Of a stretch of 47,481 nt of DNA, positions 17,189 to 24,738 are shown in pieces. Under the pieces are notes generated by a model. The model was given only the letters and a program-made list of their open reading frames with translations, was not told the origin of the DNA and searched no databases. Positions within the stretch are counted from its first letter, which is position 1, and each line of letters begins with the position of its first letter. Source of the DNA: Nitrobacter sp. 62-23 (GTDB lineage: Bacteria > Pseudomonadota > Alphaproteobacteria > Rhizobiales > Xanthobacteraceae); assembly GCF_001897285.1 (NCBI RefSeq), contig NZ_MKSM01000083.1, positions 1 to 47,481 on the forward strand. Direction: 5' to 3'. Made by a program: the position numbers and the translations under genes.

Positions 17189-17887
17189 TTGCAAGAAAAT
17201 GTGAGATCATGTTATTATGACGACCGCATGAGCTTTCCCGGACCGATGCGGAGGATTATCACGGTTACCCAACGCAAAGGCGGTGTCGGCAAGACCACGA
17301 TTGCGGTCTGCGCCGCCGCGGCACTCGCTCGCCGCGGACATGACGTTGCGCTGGTCGACAGCGATCCTCAACGCTCCGCTTCGCAGTGGGCGGAGCCAGG
17401 CAATCTCGAATTTCCCGTCTACGAGATGGCTTTGGAGCAAACGTCCGTGTCCGCCTGGGCCCAGGAGGTGCGCAGCATCCAAGCCGGCGTCGTGGTCATC
17501 GATACCGCTCCCAATGCGCGTGAGATGGGCGCCTCAATCGCCCTCGCCAACCTGATCCTCGTGCCATGCACGCCGTCCGGCCTCGATCTCGACGCGACAC
17601 TGCAGACCCTTGCGATCATCGACGCGGCGCGAAGGCACCGGCGCGATCGAATCAAGGTGATTCTTGTGCCCAACAGGCTCGACCGCCGCACGCTTGAGGG
17701 ACGGCAGTTGATCGATGAATTGAGCGGGCTTGGCGAGATCGTTGCACCGCCGGTCGCCGCCCGCACAGCCTTCGTCCGCTGCTTCACCAACGGTCAGTCG
17801 GTCACAAGCTTCATGCCGGGAGATGCCGCCGACCAGGAAATCCAGCAACTGGCGGATGCGATCGAATACGCCGAGCGAGAGGAATAG
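17189..17887 (+). CDS. ParA/MinD-type P-loop ATPase
   Basis: Deviant Walker A ATPase. RIITVTQRKGGVGKTTIAVC carries the K-GG-x-GKTT signature, DSDPQRSASQW is the A' motif and VVVIDTAPN is the Walker B region. The length of about 230 residues without an N-terminal HTH resembles chromosomal orphan ParA proteins that position envelope, flagellar or chemotaxis complexes rather than plasmid ParA. No parB or parS-like partner is seen. The longest frame starts at TTG 17189 (GGCAGG upstream). ATG at 17228 or 17246 would fit the usual family N-terminus better, but neither has a good ribosome binding site, so the start is uncertain. It is divergent from the RTX gene. Confidence 0.85.
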   Translation: MQENVRSCYYDDRMSFPGPMRRIITVTQRKGGVGKTTIAVCAAAALARRGHDVALVDSDPQRSASQWAEPGNLEFPVYEMALEQTSVSAWAQEVRSIQAGVVVIDTAPNAREMGASIALANLILVPCTPSGLDLDATLQTLAIIDAARRHRRDRIKVILVPNRLDRRTLEGRQLIDELSGLGEIVAPPVAARTAFVRCFTNGQSVTSFMPGDAADQEIQQLADAIEYAEREE

Positions 17888-17890
17888 CCA

Positions 17891-17989
17891 ATGCCGATAC
17901 CGTCGATCGAAAATCGCCCGCCGACGACCTGCTACCTGGAATCTGCGGGACCGAGCAACGCCTGGATCGCGCCTTGCGTGCCTGACTGA
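17891..17989 (+). CDS. possible 32-residue ORF after ParA (weak)
   Basis: ATG 3 nt after the ParA stop opens a 32-codon frame (MPIPSIENRPPTTCYLE...). GAGAGGAA, overlapping the ParA stop region, could serve as ribosome binding site. The second half lies antisense to the end of the next minus gene. It might be the start of a longer partner gene cut off by that gene's arrival, or chance. I do not recognise it. Confidence 0.2.
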   Translation: MPIPSIENRPPTTCYLESAGPSNAWIAPCVPD

Positions 17990-18327
17990 CGGGACGACGC
18001 GGTAACCGCCGCTTCCTCCAGCCTCATTTTCTCAAGCAGGAGATCCGTCACTATCTTTCGAAGCCGCTGGTTCTCCAGCTTAAGTTCCTCCAGAACATGG
18101 CGCATCTCATCCATCGCCGGCGGGCTGGTGAGCGCTTTACCGTCGTCGGCGCGATTCTGGAGAATATCCGGTTCAGGCTTGGACAGGGGCAGCTTTCTCC
18201 ATCGGTGAAGCGTCATGACGCTCACGCCCAGCGCCTTGCAAACGTCCACCTGGGAATTGCCGGCGCGAGCAAGCTCGTCCGCCCGGGCCAGCTTCAAAAG
18301 AATTTCCTCGTGCGAATGCTTCTTCAT
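17932..18327 (-). CDS. IS3 OrfA-like helix-turn-helix protein, stand-alone
   Basis: The protein is about 131 residues from ATG 18327 (140 from GTG 18354). It has the layout of IS3-family OrfA: KHSHEEILLKLARADELARAG, a helix-turn-helix in VDVCKALGVSVMTLHRWRKL, then a leucine-zipper-like segment LEELKLENQRLRKIVTDLLL. No OrfB with a DDE domain follows and I see no terminal repeats, so it is not a complete insertion sequence. It may be a remnant or a domesticated DNA-binding protein. ATAACACTATA, also found between rfbC and rfbA, lies 63 nt upstream of its GTG. That makes a regulator of this locus an attractive but unproven idea. Confidence 0.65.
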   Translation of the reverse strand: MKKHSHEEILLKLARADELARAGNSQVDVCKALGVSVMTLHRWRKLPLSKPEPDILQNRADDGKALTSPPAMDEMRHVLEELKLENQRLRKIVTDLLLEKMRLEEAAVTASSRQSGTQGAIQALLGPADSR

Positions 18328-18416
18328 CTTCCCGTCCAAATACGCCCGGTTCACTGTCCATCGACGAGTCGCCTAAGCCGACGCCAGAACCAATATAAAT
18401 ACACTCATCATAGAAA

Positions 18417-18427
18417 ATAACACTATA
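18417..18427. promoter_or_regulatory. ATAACACTATA motif upstream of the HTH gene
   Basis: Exact 11-base copy of 1592-1602 from the rfbC/rfbA spacer, in an AT-rich tract (about 18400-18440) that also looks like a promoter for the minus-strand HTH gene. Autoregulation is inference. Confidence 0.35.
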
Positions 18428-18660
18428 ATAGCAATATTTGGTGATTTAGTGCTAACCAGTGTCGATCATCGTCCGGTATTAGCGCAAGTTAGCCATTGGT
18501 GTTAGTTGCAGTGCAATGTAAACTGCGAACGAACAGCCAGCCGGTCCCCAGCCGGCTAATGGCTCACGTCCCGATCGAAGACGGCCAAATATCAGCCGAG
18601 CGACATCATCGCCGCATTCTACGGCGAGGCATGCCATGGGGCAGACCTGCTTCTAACAAT

Positions 18661-18684
18661 ATATCATACTCGATATCATACTCG
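18661..18684. repeat. perfect 12-bp tandem duplication
   Basis: ATATCATACTCG occurs twice in direct succession, preceded by a further partial ATAT. The unit is AT-rich against a GC-rich background. Function unknown; it may be slippage in non-coding DNA. Confidence 0.6.
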
Positions 18685-18785
18685 CTTGCACATCGGGTCG
18701 ATCGATGCGATTTCCCCATGCAGCGGACGCGCACGCCGGGCAACCTCCTGCAAGACTACCTGGCTGCGTCCTGGAGTCTGATCCT

Positions 18786-18844
18786 TTTGATCAAGCGTGA
18801 TCTTACCCGAAAGCCGGTTTTCATTTTTCGGGATCATGCTCCAG
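18786..18844. repeat. intergenic palindromic repeat, GATCATGC type
   Basis: Read on minus it begins GGAGCATGATCCCGAAAAAT, then GAAAACCGGCTTTCGGG and GATCACGCTTGATC. This is a degenerate copy of the GAGCATGATC...AAACCGG...GATCATGC family that I recall as frequent in Bradyrhizobiaceae intergenic regions. It can fold as an imperfect hairpin. Confidence 0.5.
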
Positions 18845-19126
18845 GGTAGTTGCCGCAGAGCAATTGATCAGTTCGGACCGAGACGCTGTTGCGCCGATTC
18901 ATATCGCACCGATCTACGCGAGGGCGGCCAGCGGAAGACGCCGCTCCTTGAGTGGCCATGTGCGAGCGACGCCGTTCTTCGAACGGGTGTGGCCGGCATG
19001 ATCCGTTCCGCGAAGGCTCTCATGATAGTCATGACCAAACGGGATTCCGTGATGAAGTCAGTGGCGCTGGCTGGCAACGCATCCGCACCCCGCGCCTGGC
19101 CAGCGCTTTGAGCGAGTCTTCATGCT

Positions 19127-20155
19127 TCATTTTGCGCCAGGACGAGACTGCTTGGCGTAGTACAGAACCAAACCGGTGAGGCTCTCGGGGTTGGTTTCCG
19201 GCATGGCATGTGTCGGGCGCAACGTCCACGACTGAATAATCGCCTGTTGCGGACGGAACTTATATTCCTGCTCGAACAACCTGATATGACTCTTCGCGCT
19301 ATCGATCCAATCTTTGTCCGTGCGATCTTTCGCCATGCCGTTATAGATAATGCCGATATCTCCTATCAGATTTTCTGCGCGCAAGACCTCCAGCTGATGG
19401 AAGAAACGCCGCGCGGCGGTCACCTGCTGCGGGCCGGCTGCAAACGGCACGTCCAGGTGCATGAATGCGAGGCTCGATCCGAGTCGATCGTGAAGTCCGC
19501 CAAGCCATTGTCGTAACTCTTCCTGCCATTCCGGCTGATACGCAACGCCACTCGGTTCGATGTCTCCGATCCGCACCGCCGGGAATGCCTCGCGATAAGC
19601 CTGAAGCACAGGCATCACGAGGTCGATGACCTGCTCGACCGGAAGGCGACAGCCCGGTTGCTTGCCCGGACGCCCTTTGTAATATCGTCCGAACCAGAGA
19701 GGCTCGTCCATGGCGATGTAAGCGATCGATCCTCCGGCGCTCTTTATCTTTTTTGAAATCAGTTTCGCACGAGCCGTCGTCGAGTAGCCCTCTACAGCGG
19801 GCCCCCCACATGCCGGATTGATCCTCTCCGGGCTGTTCATAACTCCAGCCTCGACAGCGATCGCGATATGACGTTCATTCAAGTTCTTTACGATCTTGTC
19901 GACCTGATCCTGTGGGGCGTGTTCGAGATATGAGCCGTAAAGCTGGAAGACAGTGACGGCTTGCGCTGCCTTTCGCCAGGGGGCGTCAGCATCGAACATA
20001 TCAAGAAAATCAACCGCCCGATGCAGGGGAGAGGGTGGGACAGAGGCCTGAGGCGCAATCCAGATTTCGGTTGCCGACAGGCTGCCAAAGCTCGCCGAGA
20101 GCAGCAGCAGGTGGATTGAAATGATTAACCCAAGGAAACGACGCTGCTTCCTCAT
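19127..20155 (-). CDS. secreted glycoside-hydrolase-like protein
   Basis: Last gene of the LicD operon. From ATG 20155 it is 342 residues with a signal peptide: basic KQRR, then LGLIISIHLLLLSASFGSLS and a likely cut after SAT or nearby. The frame is open back to GTG 20230, but that start overlaps the cytidylyltransferase gene. The mature part looks like a TIM-barrel: VTVFQLYGSYLEHAP, IAIAVEAGVMN, IAYIAMDEPLWFGRYY with a D-E-P motif as in glycosidase active sites, RIGDIEPSG and ASIQ-like strand ends such as IIQSWTLRPTH. I cannot assign a GH family. A periplasmic enzyme that trims or releases the glycan made by this operon is the simplest reading. Confidence 0.65.
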   Translation of the reverse strand: MRKQRRFLGLIISIHLLLLSASFGSLSATEIWIAPQASVPPSPLHRAVDFLDMFDADAPWRKAAQAVTVFQLYGSYLEHAPQDQVDKIVKNLNERHIAIAVEAGVMNSPERINPACGGPAVEGYSTTARAKLISKKIKSAGGSIAYIAMDEPLWFGRYYKGRPGKQPGCRLPVEQVIDLVMPVLQAYREAFPAVRIGDIEPSGVAYQPEWQEELRQWLGGLHDRLGSSLAFMHLDVPFAAGPQQVTAARRFFHQLEVLRAENLIGDIGIIYNGMAKDRTDKDWIDSAKSHIRLFEQEYKFRPQQAIIQSWTLRPTHAMPETNPESLTGLVLYYAKQSRPGAK

Positions 20156-20207
20156 TTCACTTTTCCGGCGATCAGGATCGTTCCCAATTTGTGTCTGGCT
20201 GAAGCGT

Positions 20208-20669
20208 TTAATACCTGTCGAGTTGCGCACGCAGGTGATCGACCTTGTTCTTCATCGAAGCGATCGTATCACTGTCGATTTTCCTCAGATAACCCTTGAT
20301 GTCGGTGGTGGAAATATTCGACGTCCGACTCACATATGTAACGATGCAGCCGGTCTCGGTTGACAGATGATCGAACTTTCCGACCCAATCGTCGCCCATG
20401 GCGAATATTCTGATCTCGTGCTTTCGAATATCACTCGTTTTTTGTTCCCAGGTGTTTTCTGGTATCACCAGGTCGACATATTTGCAGCTTGACAGGATTT
20501 CAGCCCTCTCCCTGTATCCGATGACCGATTTCTTTCCCTTGATTTCGTTGAATTCATCAGTGGAACACCCAACAATCAAGCGATCTCCGAGACTGCGGAG
20601 GCGTTGCAACAGGCGAACGTGGCCAACGTGAAATAAATCAAAGGTTCCGTAGGTGATAACGTTTGTCAT
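20208..20669 (-). CDS. glycerol-3-phosphate cytidylyltransferase-like enzyme (TagD type)
   Basis: Cytidylyltransferase of 153 residues. MTNVITYGTFDLFHVGHVRL contains the HxGH nucleotide-binding motif (H14, H17), and VSRTSNISTTDIKGYLRKI contains the RTxxISTT signature of CTP-specific members. The family makes CDP-glycerol from CTP and glycerol-3-phosphate; close relatives use other phospho-alcohols or phosphosugars, so the substrate is not certain. Length is slightly above the 130 residues of Bacillus TagD because of a C-terminal helix. It starts 11 nt after the LicD gene, which would use the activated product. GGTGG lies 6 nt before the ATG. Confidence 0.85.
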   Translation of the reverse strand: MTNVITYGTFDLFHVGHVRLLQRLRSLGDRLIVGCSTDEFNEIKGKKSVIGYRERAEILSSCKYVDLVIPENTWEQKTSDIRKHEIRIFAMGDDWVGKFDHLSTETGCIVTYVSRTSNISTTDIKGYLRKIDSDTIASMKNKVDHLRAQLDRY

Positions 20670-20680
20670 GTTGAACCACC

Positions 20681-21763
20681 CTACCCCGAGCTAAGAGTGA
20701 CATCGTTGGCGAGCATGAAATCCTCGTAGATTTTACGAATTGCCGGGTCAGAAAATTGTAGACCGTCGATAAAGCGCCGCAGGTGAACTGCCCGTTTCGC
20801 TTCTTTCTCGGTACCGATCAGGACTTCCAGCTTCACGCCCGGGAACAAGCGCTTCAGATCCAGGACCCAGAAGCTCTGGTCAGCACCGGTCAAGGTCACC
20901 TGGCCGAGATTGCCCTCGCAGATCATCTTCGCAGTCGCGTCGAAGTTCGCATCCGGTCGCATTTCGCACCGTCGATCCGCATCGGGAACGAATTCGGCAA
21001 GCCGCCCACGATTTAGGCTCGGCGGCAGACTTCTCACTCGTGTGGACAGCAGGGCATCATAGTCGAACTCGAACCTTTCCCAATCGGATCCCATCAGCTT
21101 AAGCGCGACCTTATCGTGCGAATGGACCACAATATTGGAAGCAACGTTACCGTATTCGTGCCGGATATCGTCCTCGTAATGACTGAAGACCCGCGCACGA
21201 AACGAATCGAGGTGAACGAAAGTGCCGGGCCGGACCCACGTCTCGGGAATTTGTTTTGTGTGGTACATGCCCCAGTTCGACAGATTCCTTATAAATCCTG
21301 ATGCATCGACACTTGTGTAGAAGACGTCGATCTGCGCCCACGGCACCACAACGCGTATTCCGTCCGCAAGCTCGATGGAGGCATGGCGAGAATTCCCATC
21401 CTGTTGGAGCGCCAGAATGTGATATCCGCCGCCCGTGTATGGCGCAGCCACAGGCCAGCACACGTACCCACAGTCCCGCAGCAACGGCAGCACCACGGTC
21501 TCGAAGAGTTTAATCTGGTCTTCGAAAATGATCACATCCAGATCGTCATTCCACGGCGGCATGCGACCGTTTCGGACGTAGCCGACGATCGCGCCAGCGA
21601 ATAAAAAATACTCGAGCTTATGGCGTTCGAAGACGCGCAGCACCTGTTTGTAGATCTCCCTGGATCCATCGGTTAGCTGCGCGTATTTCGCGTTGGATAT
21701 CCCCGCTATCGACGTACGAATTGCCGGGAGCGAACTGTCGAATAAGGGTGTTGCTAGATTCAC
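20681..21763 (-). CDS. LicD-family phosphotransferase
   Basis: The protein has 360 residues of the LicD/fukutin nucleotidyltransferase-like fold. The hallmark is YFLFAGAIVGYVRNGRMPPWNDDLDVIIFE, with the DDLD metal site at 73-76 and the conserved small GA(I)xG turn before it. LicD proteins transfer phosphocholine, and relatives transfer other phospho-polyols (for example ribitol-5-P or glycerol-P) from CDP-activated donors to glycans. The gene for a CDP-alcohol synthase follows after 11 nt, so a phosphoglycerol transfer is a reasonable inference. Start is GTG at 21763 with AGGAG about 12 nt upstream, somewhat far. No membrane helix is evident. Confidence 0.85.
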   Translation of the reverse strand: MNLATPLFDSSLPAIRTSIAGISNAKYAQLTDGSREIYKQVLRVFERHKLEYFLFAGAIVGYVRNGRMPPWNDDLDVIIFEDQIKLFETVVLPLLRDCGYVCWPVAAPYTGGGYHILALQQDGNSRHASIELADGIRVVVPWAQIDVFYTSVDASGFIRNLSNWGMYHTKQIPETWVRPGTFVHLDSFRARVFSHYEDDIRHEYGNVASNIVVHSHDKVALKLMGSDWERFEFDYDALLSTRVRSLPPSLNRGRLAEFVPDADRRCEMRPDANFDATAKMICEGNLGQVTLTGADQSFWVLDLKRLFPGVKLEVLIGTEKEAKRAVHLRRFIDGLQFSDPAIRKIYEDFMLANDVTLSSG

Positions 21764-21842
21764 CTGTGAACTCGCTCCTCACACTCGCCCAGACGATTCC
21801 ATGATTCCGTTGACCTCGCGGTCTGATTCAAACCACCTGAAT

Positions 21843-23180
21843 TCAGACTGTAGCCTCATCTTTGATCGAGCATGATCGGTGGCCATAAAGCGCGCGCCCG
21901 GAGGTACCGGGCGAAAACTCTCTCCACAGGCTCAGATGAGCGTCCAGCATCTCGTCTTCGGTCCACGGCTGCTCGATAGACCGGTTAGTCGCGATCCATT
22001 GCTGTTCATTCCCGACCAGCTTCAACAGGAGTTCCGCCAATGATCGACCATCGCGCGGCAGGAAGGTGAACCCGTTTTTCTGCGGAATGACCCTTTCCTT
22101 CAGACCTGCAATTGAAGAAGCGATGACCGGTCTGCCGAACATCCACGCTTCAGAAACGACGAGACCGAAAATCTCCCACCACGTCGAGGGCACGATAACC
22201 CAGTCAATCGAGGCCATCCTCTCAGCCAGTTGATCGCGGGCGTATGCACCGTTCTCGCGCACGGTAATCTTGCCGGATTGAGATTTGCGCAGTTCCTCGA
22301 CCTGCTGATTGATTTTCTCCAGATAGGGGCCGGATGCGTAATGCTTGTTACCGCCATTTATCTCGATCACGATGCCCGCCGCCGGAAGCCGCTGCTCTTT
22401 TGCGAGTAACAGCAAGGCGTCCAGTATGACGTCGACTCCCTTGTTATCGATGAATTGACCGAAGAAGCCGAAGCGATTGACCTGCCGGGAATGCTGATTG
22501 CGGTCAAACGCAGCACCCAGGTTTGCCTGACCGTTTGGTATGACGACACACTTGTCCTGGGGTAATCCCCATTCCACGTATCGCTCGGCGATAAACTCTG
22601 ACGGAAAGACGAAAACGTCGCATTCCGCGAGAGCCGCTTTCAGACGCGTGGATCGGAGCGTAACGAACTCCGGACGAAGATCGGGGAAACACTTGTTGCA
22701 CGAGACAGGAGAAGACGATCGGCAGAGATCGCGCGAGCCGCGCTTCACCATCTGCCCGTCAGCCATGCATATGGCCATCATTTCATGGAATGTAAAACAA
22801 ATGACCGCATCCGGCGCTGCGATCCTGGCCGCCCGGATCGATTCCACTCCCACCCGATGATAGTGATGAAAATGAATGACATCCGGCTTGATCCGTTCGA
22901 TCAGTTCTCGAAAAAACTGGATCGAGCGCCAATCGCCTACAGAAAGATGCAGAAAATCATAGTACTGCGGGAAGTAAAAATATTGCCGCTCTTCTCCCTG
23001 CACAGGAACGATGGGCGCACCGGGCTTGCCGTAGATCTGATCATGATTGGCCTCGAGTGCGGCGATAAAATAGGCTTCGTGTCCTTGCTTCAGGCTGGCC
23101 TGAAACATTTCAAACGCGACCTGTTGAGCGCCACCTGGTGCTACCGAAGGATGAAGGTAGCTAACGTAGATAACTTTCAT
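21843..23180 (-). CDS. family 4 glycosyltransferase
   Basis: Retaining GT-B glycosyltransferase, 445 residues. The N-terminus MKVIYVSYLHPSVAPGGAQQVAFEMF has the glycine-rich acceptor loop, VIHFHHYHRVG follows, and the donor-site region is ASIDWVIVPSTWWEIFGLVVSEAWMFGRPVIAS with the E-x7-E-like pattern. A Cys cluster near residues 140-170 (CMADG...LCRSSSPVSCNKCFPD) resembles zinc-binding inserts of some GT4 enzymes. The ATG overlaps the stop of the upstream GT2 by 4 nt. Donor sugar unknown. Confidence 0.9.
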   Translation of the reverse strand: MKVIYVSYLHPSVAPGGAQQVAFEMFQASLKQGHEAYFIAALEANHDQIYGKPGAPIVPVQGEERQYFYFPQYYDFLHLSVGDWRSIQFFRELIERIKPDVIHFHHYHRVGVESIRAARIAAPDAVICFTFHEMMAICMADGQMVKRGSRDLCRSSSPVSCNKCFPDLRPEFVTLRSTRLKAALAECDVFVFPSEFIAERYVEWGLPQDKCVVIPNGQANLGAAFDRNQHSRQVNRFGFFGQFIDNKGVDVILDALLLLAKEQRLPAAGIVIEINGGNKHYASGPYLEKINQQVEELRKSQSGKITVRENGAYARDQLAERMASIDWVIVPSTWWEIFGLVVSEAWMFGRPVIASSIAGLKERVIPQKNGFTFLPRDGRSLAELLLKLVGNEQQWIATNRSIEQPWTEDEMLDAHLSLWREFSPGTSGRALYGHRSCSIKDEATV

Positions 23181-24718
23181 GGCGCCCGCCTGCTCACCTT
23201 GGCGAGATGCTTGTCAAAGTACTCGCCATGTTCCACTGTGAAAAAGTAGCGATTTGCCATGGAGGCACCGCGGTATTCCTCGCCTCGGGCGCGTGAACCC
23301 TGTCCCTCCAGATGCACGAGGCGGATCTGGGGGTGTATGCAAACGGGCCCGTTCGATGCGCTCCAACGCAAAGATAAATCGGCATCTTCGTAGTGGCCAT
23401 AGATGTAACGCGTGGAGAACCCGCCCAGCTTTTCGAACATGGGCTTTTCAAAGCCCATCACCGCGCCGGTTATCGCCGGCACGACCTTGGGTTTCTTCCA
23501 CTCCCGTTCGGAGAAAGGCACTCCCTTGTCAAAATGCTCGACACGTAGCAAACGTCCGGATGGAGCGAGCAGGGAGTCGTCCGTCCGGTTCAGAGAATTG
23601 CGTCGCACGAACGAATCGTTATCGATGAACATGCCCGAATGCATGAGATTGTGATCATCGTAGAACAGCAATCCGCCCCACAATGTTTTTCCCAATTTGG
23701 CCTCGGCAAGCACTTGCTTCATCTGCCGGGCGTAGGCCGGAACCGCATATACATCGGGATTGATAATGAAGATCCGGCTGCTTGCAGCGTGATCGATGGC
23801 GACATTGTTTGCTGCGCCAAACCCCGCATTGTCACCCAGAACAATGACGGTGATCATCACGTCGTACAGGTCCGACATCAGGCGCGCGTATCGCAACACC
23901 TCGTCAGCGTCCTCGGGCGAGTTGCAGACGTAGATCCACTCGCCGAAGTCTATTCCGGCTGCACGAAACAGCATCGGCTGAAGCTTGATCGGTTCGGTCG
24001 AACCAAACAGCACCGTCACGAACGAGCTGAATACCTTGCGCGGCCTGAATCGCTCGACGTACGAGCTGGAAATAGCCGATGCCACGTGAGACCGGAAAAG
24101 CTGGATGAGGGCTTTTCCCGAAGCTCCACAGAGAAAGCCATTCAGAGCCGCTGGTTTTCCAGAATGCGATTCACACGTCGCGATGATTTGCAACAACGTA
24201 TTAAGAACGCGCTTGTCGGATACGATCTCAGGAGTAACCTTTGTCTGAAAGGTTCCGGCCAGCGAGGCGACCTGGAACAGCAGCGACTGCTTCAGCAGAG
24301 TCTTTGAAGGCGATTGCCCAAAGGCAATAAATCCGTAGTCGTAAGCGCCGTCCCGGACGTGTTGCTCGACATCCTTCCGGGCCTGCCTGAAACAGGCCGT
24401 TCGCGGCAGATCGATGGTGAACTCCCCGCCGATAAGCTTCATGCGCGGGGTCTCGCAACCTTCATCGGCAAGCCATCCGATAATCAGGCAAAAGCCCGAC
24501 TCCGACACCAGGTACCGCTCGACCGAACAAGCCACGGCCCCGGTTTCGCGGCGAATGGTAGAATGCTTGTTCTCGTCGATGCCGAACCGAAGATAATGGT
24601 CCAGCGCGCTGACTGCTTCACCCGAGGTCAACGCGGTGCGCGCGAGCGGATTGGATTCGAGGTAGCGGGACTCGTCAAAGTTACGAATGGCGACAGGAAG
24701 CAGCGGCACTTCTAACAT
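23177..24718 (-). CDS. family 2 glycosyltransferase with N-terminal 44-residue repeat
   Basis: The protein has 513 residues. Residues 14-53 (FDESRYLESNPLARTALTSG and AVSALDHYLRFGIDENKHS) form one copy of the xxWYLxxYPDVAxA...HFxxxGxxEGR module that is tandem in the preceding gene product. Next comes a beta module around 70-170 (LIIGWLADEG, TACFRQARKDVEQHV, YDYGFIAFGQ). The C-terminal GT-A domain has VIVLGDNAGFGAANNVAIDH, IFIINPDVYAVP and RYIYGHYEDADLSLRW, as in rhamnosyl- and other GT2 enzymes (EDxDLxxR). It starts 20 nt after the repeat protein with GAGGAAC upstream, and overlaps GT4 by 4 nt. Rhamnosyltransferase activity is possible given rfbABCD. Confidence 0.87.
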   Translation of the reverse strand: MLEVPLLPVAIRNFDESRYLESNPLARTALTSGEAVSALDHYLRFGIDENKHSTIRRETGAVACSVERYLVSESGFCLIIGWLADEGCETPRMKLIGGEFTIDLPRTACFRQARKDVEQHVRDGAYDYGFIAFGQSPSKTLLKQSLLFQVASLAGTFQTKVTPEIVSDKRVLNTLLQIIATCESHSGKPAALNGFLCGASGKALIQLFRSHVASAISSSYVERFRPRKVFSSFVTVLFGSTEPIKLQPMLFRAAGIDFGEWIYVCNSPEDADEVLRYARLMSDLYDVMITVIVLGDNAGFGAANNVAIDHAASSRIFIINPDVYAVPAYARQMKQVLAEAKLGKTLWGGLLFYDDHNLMHSGMFIDNDSFVRRNSLNRTDDSLLAPSGRLLRVEHFDKGVPFSEREWKKPKVVPAITGAVMGFEKPMFEKLGGFSTRYIYGHYEDADLSLRWSASNGPVCIHPQIRLVHLEGQGSRARGEEYRGASMANRYFFTVEHGEYFDKHLAKVSRRAP

Positions 24719-24738
24719 GTTCGTTCCTCAACCAAAAA

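Larger units (their letters stand above)
18355..19126. other. gene-poor interval with short repeats
   Basis: This 772-nt interval has no convincing gene; the frames present lack family features and ribosome binding sites. It contains ATAACACTATA at 18417-18427, a perfect 12-bp tandem duplication (ATATCATACTCG, 18661-18684) and an intergenic palindromic repeat at 18786-18844. The stretch 18868-19077 keeps a minus-strand open frame without a recognisable product and could be a gene remnant. Confidence 0.5.

Noticed and set aside
18496-18849. A 117-codon plus frame in the gene-poor interval
   Set aside because: It runs through the tandem duplication and the palindromic repeat, with no ribosome binding site and no family features.
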